Shown here: piece after piece, positions 42,181 through 42,807 of the stretch
Layout: the number at the start of each line of letters is the position of its first letter
Numbering within the stretch: position 1 is the first letter of the stretch
DNA from: Lachnospiraceae bacterium
GTDB taxonomy: Bacteria; Bacillota; Clostridia; Lachnospirales; Lachnospiraceae
Direction of reading: 5' to 3'
Assembly (NCBI GenBank): GCA_021153185.1
Contig: JAGKTY010000020.1
Location: 1-42,807, forward strand
Length of the DNA: 42,807 bases
The notes under the pieces: generated by a model
Told to the model about the DNA's origin: nothing
What the model saw: the letters and a program-made list of their open reading frames with translations, nothing else
Database searches by the model: none
Program-made: the position numbers and the translations under genes

Positions 42181-42213
42181 ATAACACACAAACATACGTT
42201 TGTATAGTGTTAT
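42181..42213. promoter_or_regulatory. Nested palindrome upstream of the NusG/Gx operon
   Basis: Outer arms ATAACAC (42181-42187) and GTGTTAT (42207-42213) and inner arms ACAAAC (42188-42193) and GTTTGT (42198-42203) are all perfect, with a four-base centre and three extra bases on one side. It lies between the alanine-protein terminator and the NusG-domain ATG, a fitting place for an operator. Confidence 0.6.
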
Positions 42214-42220
42214 GGCGAAT

Positions 42221-42250
42221 AAAAAAGGGAGCTTCCATGTGGAAACTCCC
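42221..42250 (-). terminator. Intrinsic terminator of the alanine-rich protein gene
   Basis: Minus strand arms GGGAGTTTCC and GGAAGCTCCC (plus 42227-42250, one mismatch) around ACAT, followed by TTTTTT (plus A-run 42221-42226). The nearest gene on the strand ends at 42288. Confidence 0.88.
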
Positions 42251-42287
42251 TAATGCGCGCCTTGTAAATCTATTTATGAAAACTTTA

Positions 42288-42737
42288 TTATTTTGCTAAT
42301 GCTAATAATCTGGCTGCAACTGCCTCTGCGTTTGCTTTAGCGATTGCTGCATTGTTTGCTGCTACCTGTGCTGCATATGCTTTTGTTGCCGCAACTGCTG
42401 CTGTCTGAGCTGCTACTTTTGCTGCGTTAGCTGCTGCTACATCTGCTGCATTTTTAGCTGCGATTGCTGCGTTGTTTGCTGCTACCTGTGCTGCGTATGC
42501 TTTTGTTGCCTCTACTGCTGCTGTCTGAGCTGCTACTTTTGCTGCGTTAGCTGCTGCTACGTCTGCTGCATTCTGTGCTGCGATTGCTGAATTTTTAGCT
42601 TTCTGAGCTGCCTGAAGTGTAGCCTGAGCGTCTTCTACAACACCTGCGCTTACTGCCGGAGCAAATGCTAAGCTAGCTGCAAGAGCTAATGATAATAATG
42701 CACTTAATTTCTTTGTAAATTTTAACTTTAATATCAC
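42288..42737 (-). CDS. Secreted alanine-rich repeat protein
   Basis: The 149-residue product starts with a GTG codon (weak ribosome site AAGAAAG), then a signal peptide (about 1-31, basic start, hydrophobic core, APAVSAG at the likely cut). The mature part is over half alanine: two 40-residue repeats (about 53-92 and 93-132, differing at two places, for example Glu to Ala) and a third partial copy. Lys, Gln, Asn and Val at regular spacing suggest one long amphipathic helix. No known domain is recognised; a cell-wall or surface spacer role is inference. A strong terminator follows the gene. Confidence 0.8.
   Translation of the reverse strand: MILKLKFTKKLSALLSLALAASLAFAPAVSAGVVEDAQATLQAAQKAKNSAIAAQNAADVAAANAAKVAAQTAAVEATKAYAAQVAANNAAIAAKNAADVAAANAAKVAAQTAAVAATKAYAAQVAANNAAIAKANAEAVAARLLALAK
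42341..42600 (-). repeat. 120-bp tandem repeats inside the alanine-rich gene
   Basis: Copies begin at 42341, 42461 and 42581 (the last incomplete), exactly 120 bases apart. The first two are nearly identical at nucleotide level, so copy number may vary between strains. The 40-codon period keeps the reading frame. Confidence 0.85.
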
Positions 42738-42807
42738 AAGCTGTCTTTCTTACTGATAGTGCACCAGAGATAAATCTAGAAATCTTAGATGCTAATGTAT
42801 ATGAATT

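Noticed and set aside
42087..42299. Plus-strand ORF across the nested palindrome and terminator
   Set aside because: It crosses a terminator and an operator-like site, lacks a ribosome site and has no similarity to any protein I know.

Overview
The window is almost entirely a chromosomal housekeeping segment of a low-to-mid GC Gram-positive anaerobe, best matched to the Clostridia and probably a Lachnospiraceae. The evidence is an L27 with the Firmicutes N-terminal extension next to its Prp protease, RecU, GerW/YtfJ, YtfI-like and YlbJ-like sporulation-type proteins, a short-form HisG with HisZ, the paired radical-SAM proteins TIGR03960/TIGR03936 next to RNase G, and strong AGGAGG ribosome sites. 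About 90 percent of genes lie on the minus strand. I saw no tRNA, rRNA, insertion sequence or CRISPR array.

Layout: (1) 1-587 is foreign: the end of a Lys/Glu/Pro-rich protein and the start of a Bacteroidales-like MBOAT acyltransferase on the plus strand. It is joined inside obgE across a match of about 12 bases, most simply an assembly chimera. (2) 574-2476: obgE (broken), rpmA, prp, rplU, with a promoter in front and a strong hairpin terminator between rpmA and obgE. (3) 2656-2844: an orphan plus-strand small ORF. (4) 2878-11691: one long minus-strand run from a good promoter and a candidate operator: hisZ-hisG-hisD-hisB-hisI, a small membrane protein, two radical-SAM family proteins, rng and a Nudix hydrolase. 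(5) 11688-17495: rsuA, ygiQ, acyltransferase, a membrane protein, rluA and recU. (6) 17527-18399: a YlbJ-like plus-strand gene. (7) 18376-24271: parE, parC, rsmD, coaD and a coiled-coil protein, tightly coupled by ATGA overlaps. (8) 24274-27261: a terminator, recG, then a 777-base gene-free region with a 53-bp tandem repeat array and a 110-bp inverted-repeat element. (9) 27262-29320: asp23-like and fakA-like genes. (10) 29425-29726: rpmB on the plus strand, ending at a bidirectional terminator. (11) 29724-34089: ytfI, gerW and J-domain proteins, a Nudix hydrolase, and a CheY/CheX-like pair. (12) 34201-39730: zapA, peptidase U32, FtsW/RodA and a penicillin-binding protein. (13) 39731-42213: a NusG-domain-II protein, a Gx transporter, ruvA and ruvB. 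(14) 42221-42737: a secreted, very alanine-rich protein made of 40-residue repeats, with its own terminator.

The most unusual items are the 53-bp repeat array with mosaic units, the inverted-repeat element beside it, the fusion of three MshEN-like repeats to a CheX-like phosphatase domain next to a lone CheY, the alanine-repeat secreted protein, the nested palindrome before the NusG/Gx operon, and the chimeric join at the left edge. No clearly new multi-gene system was found. Most of the window is conserved core genome.
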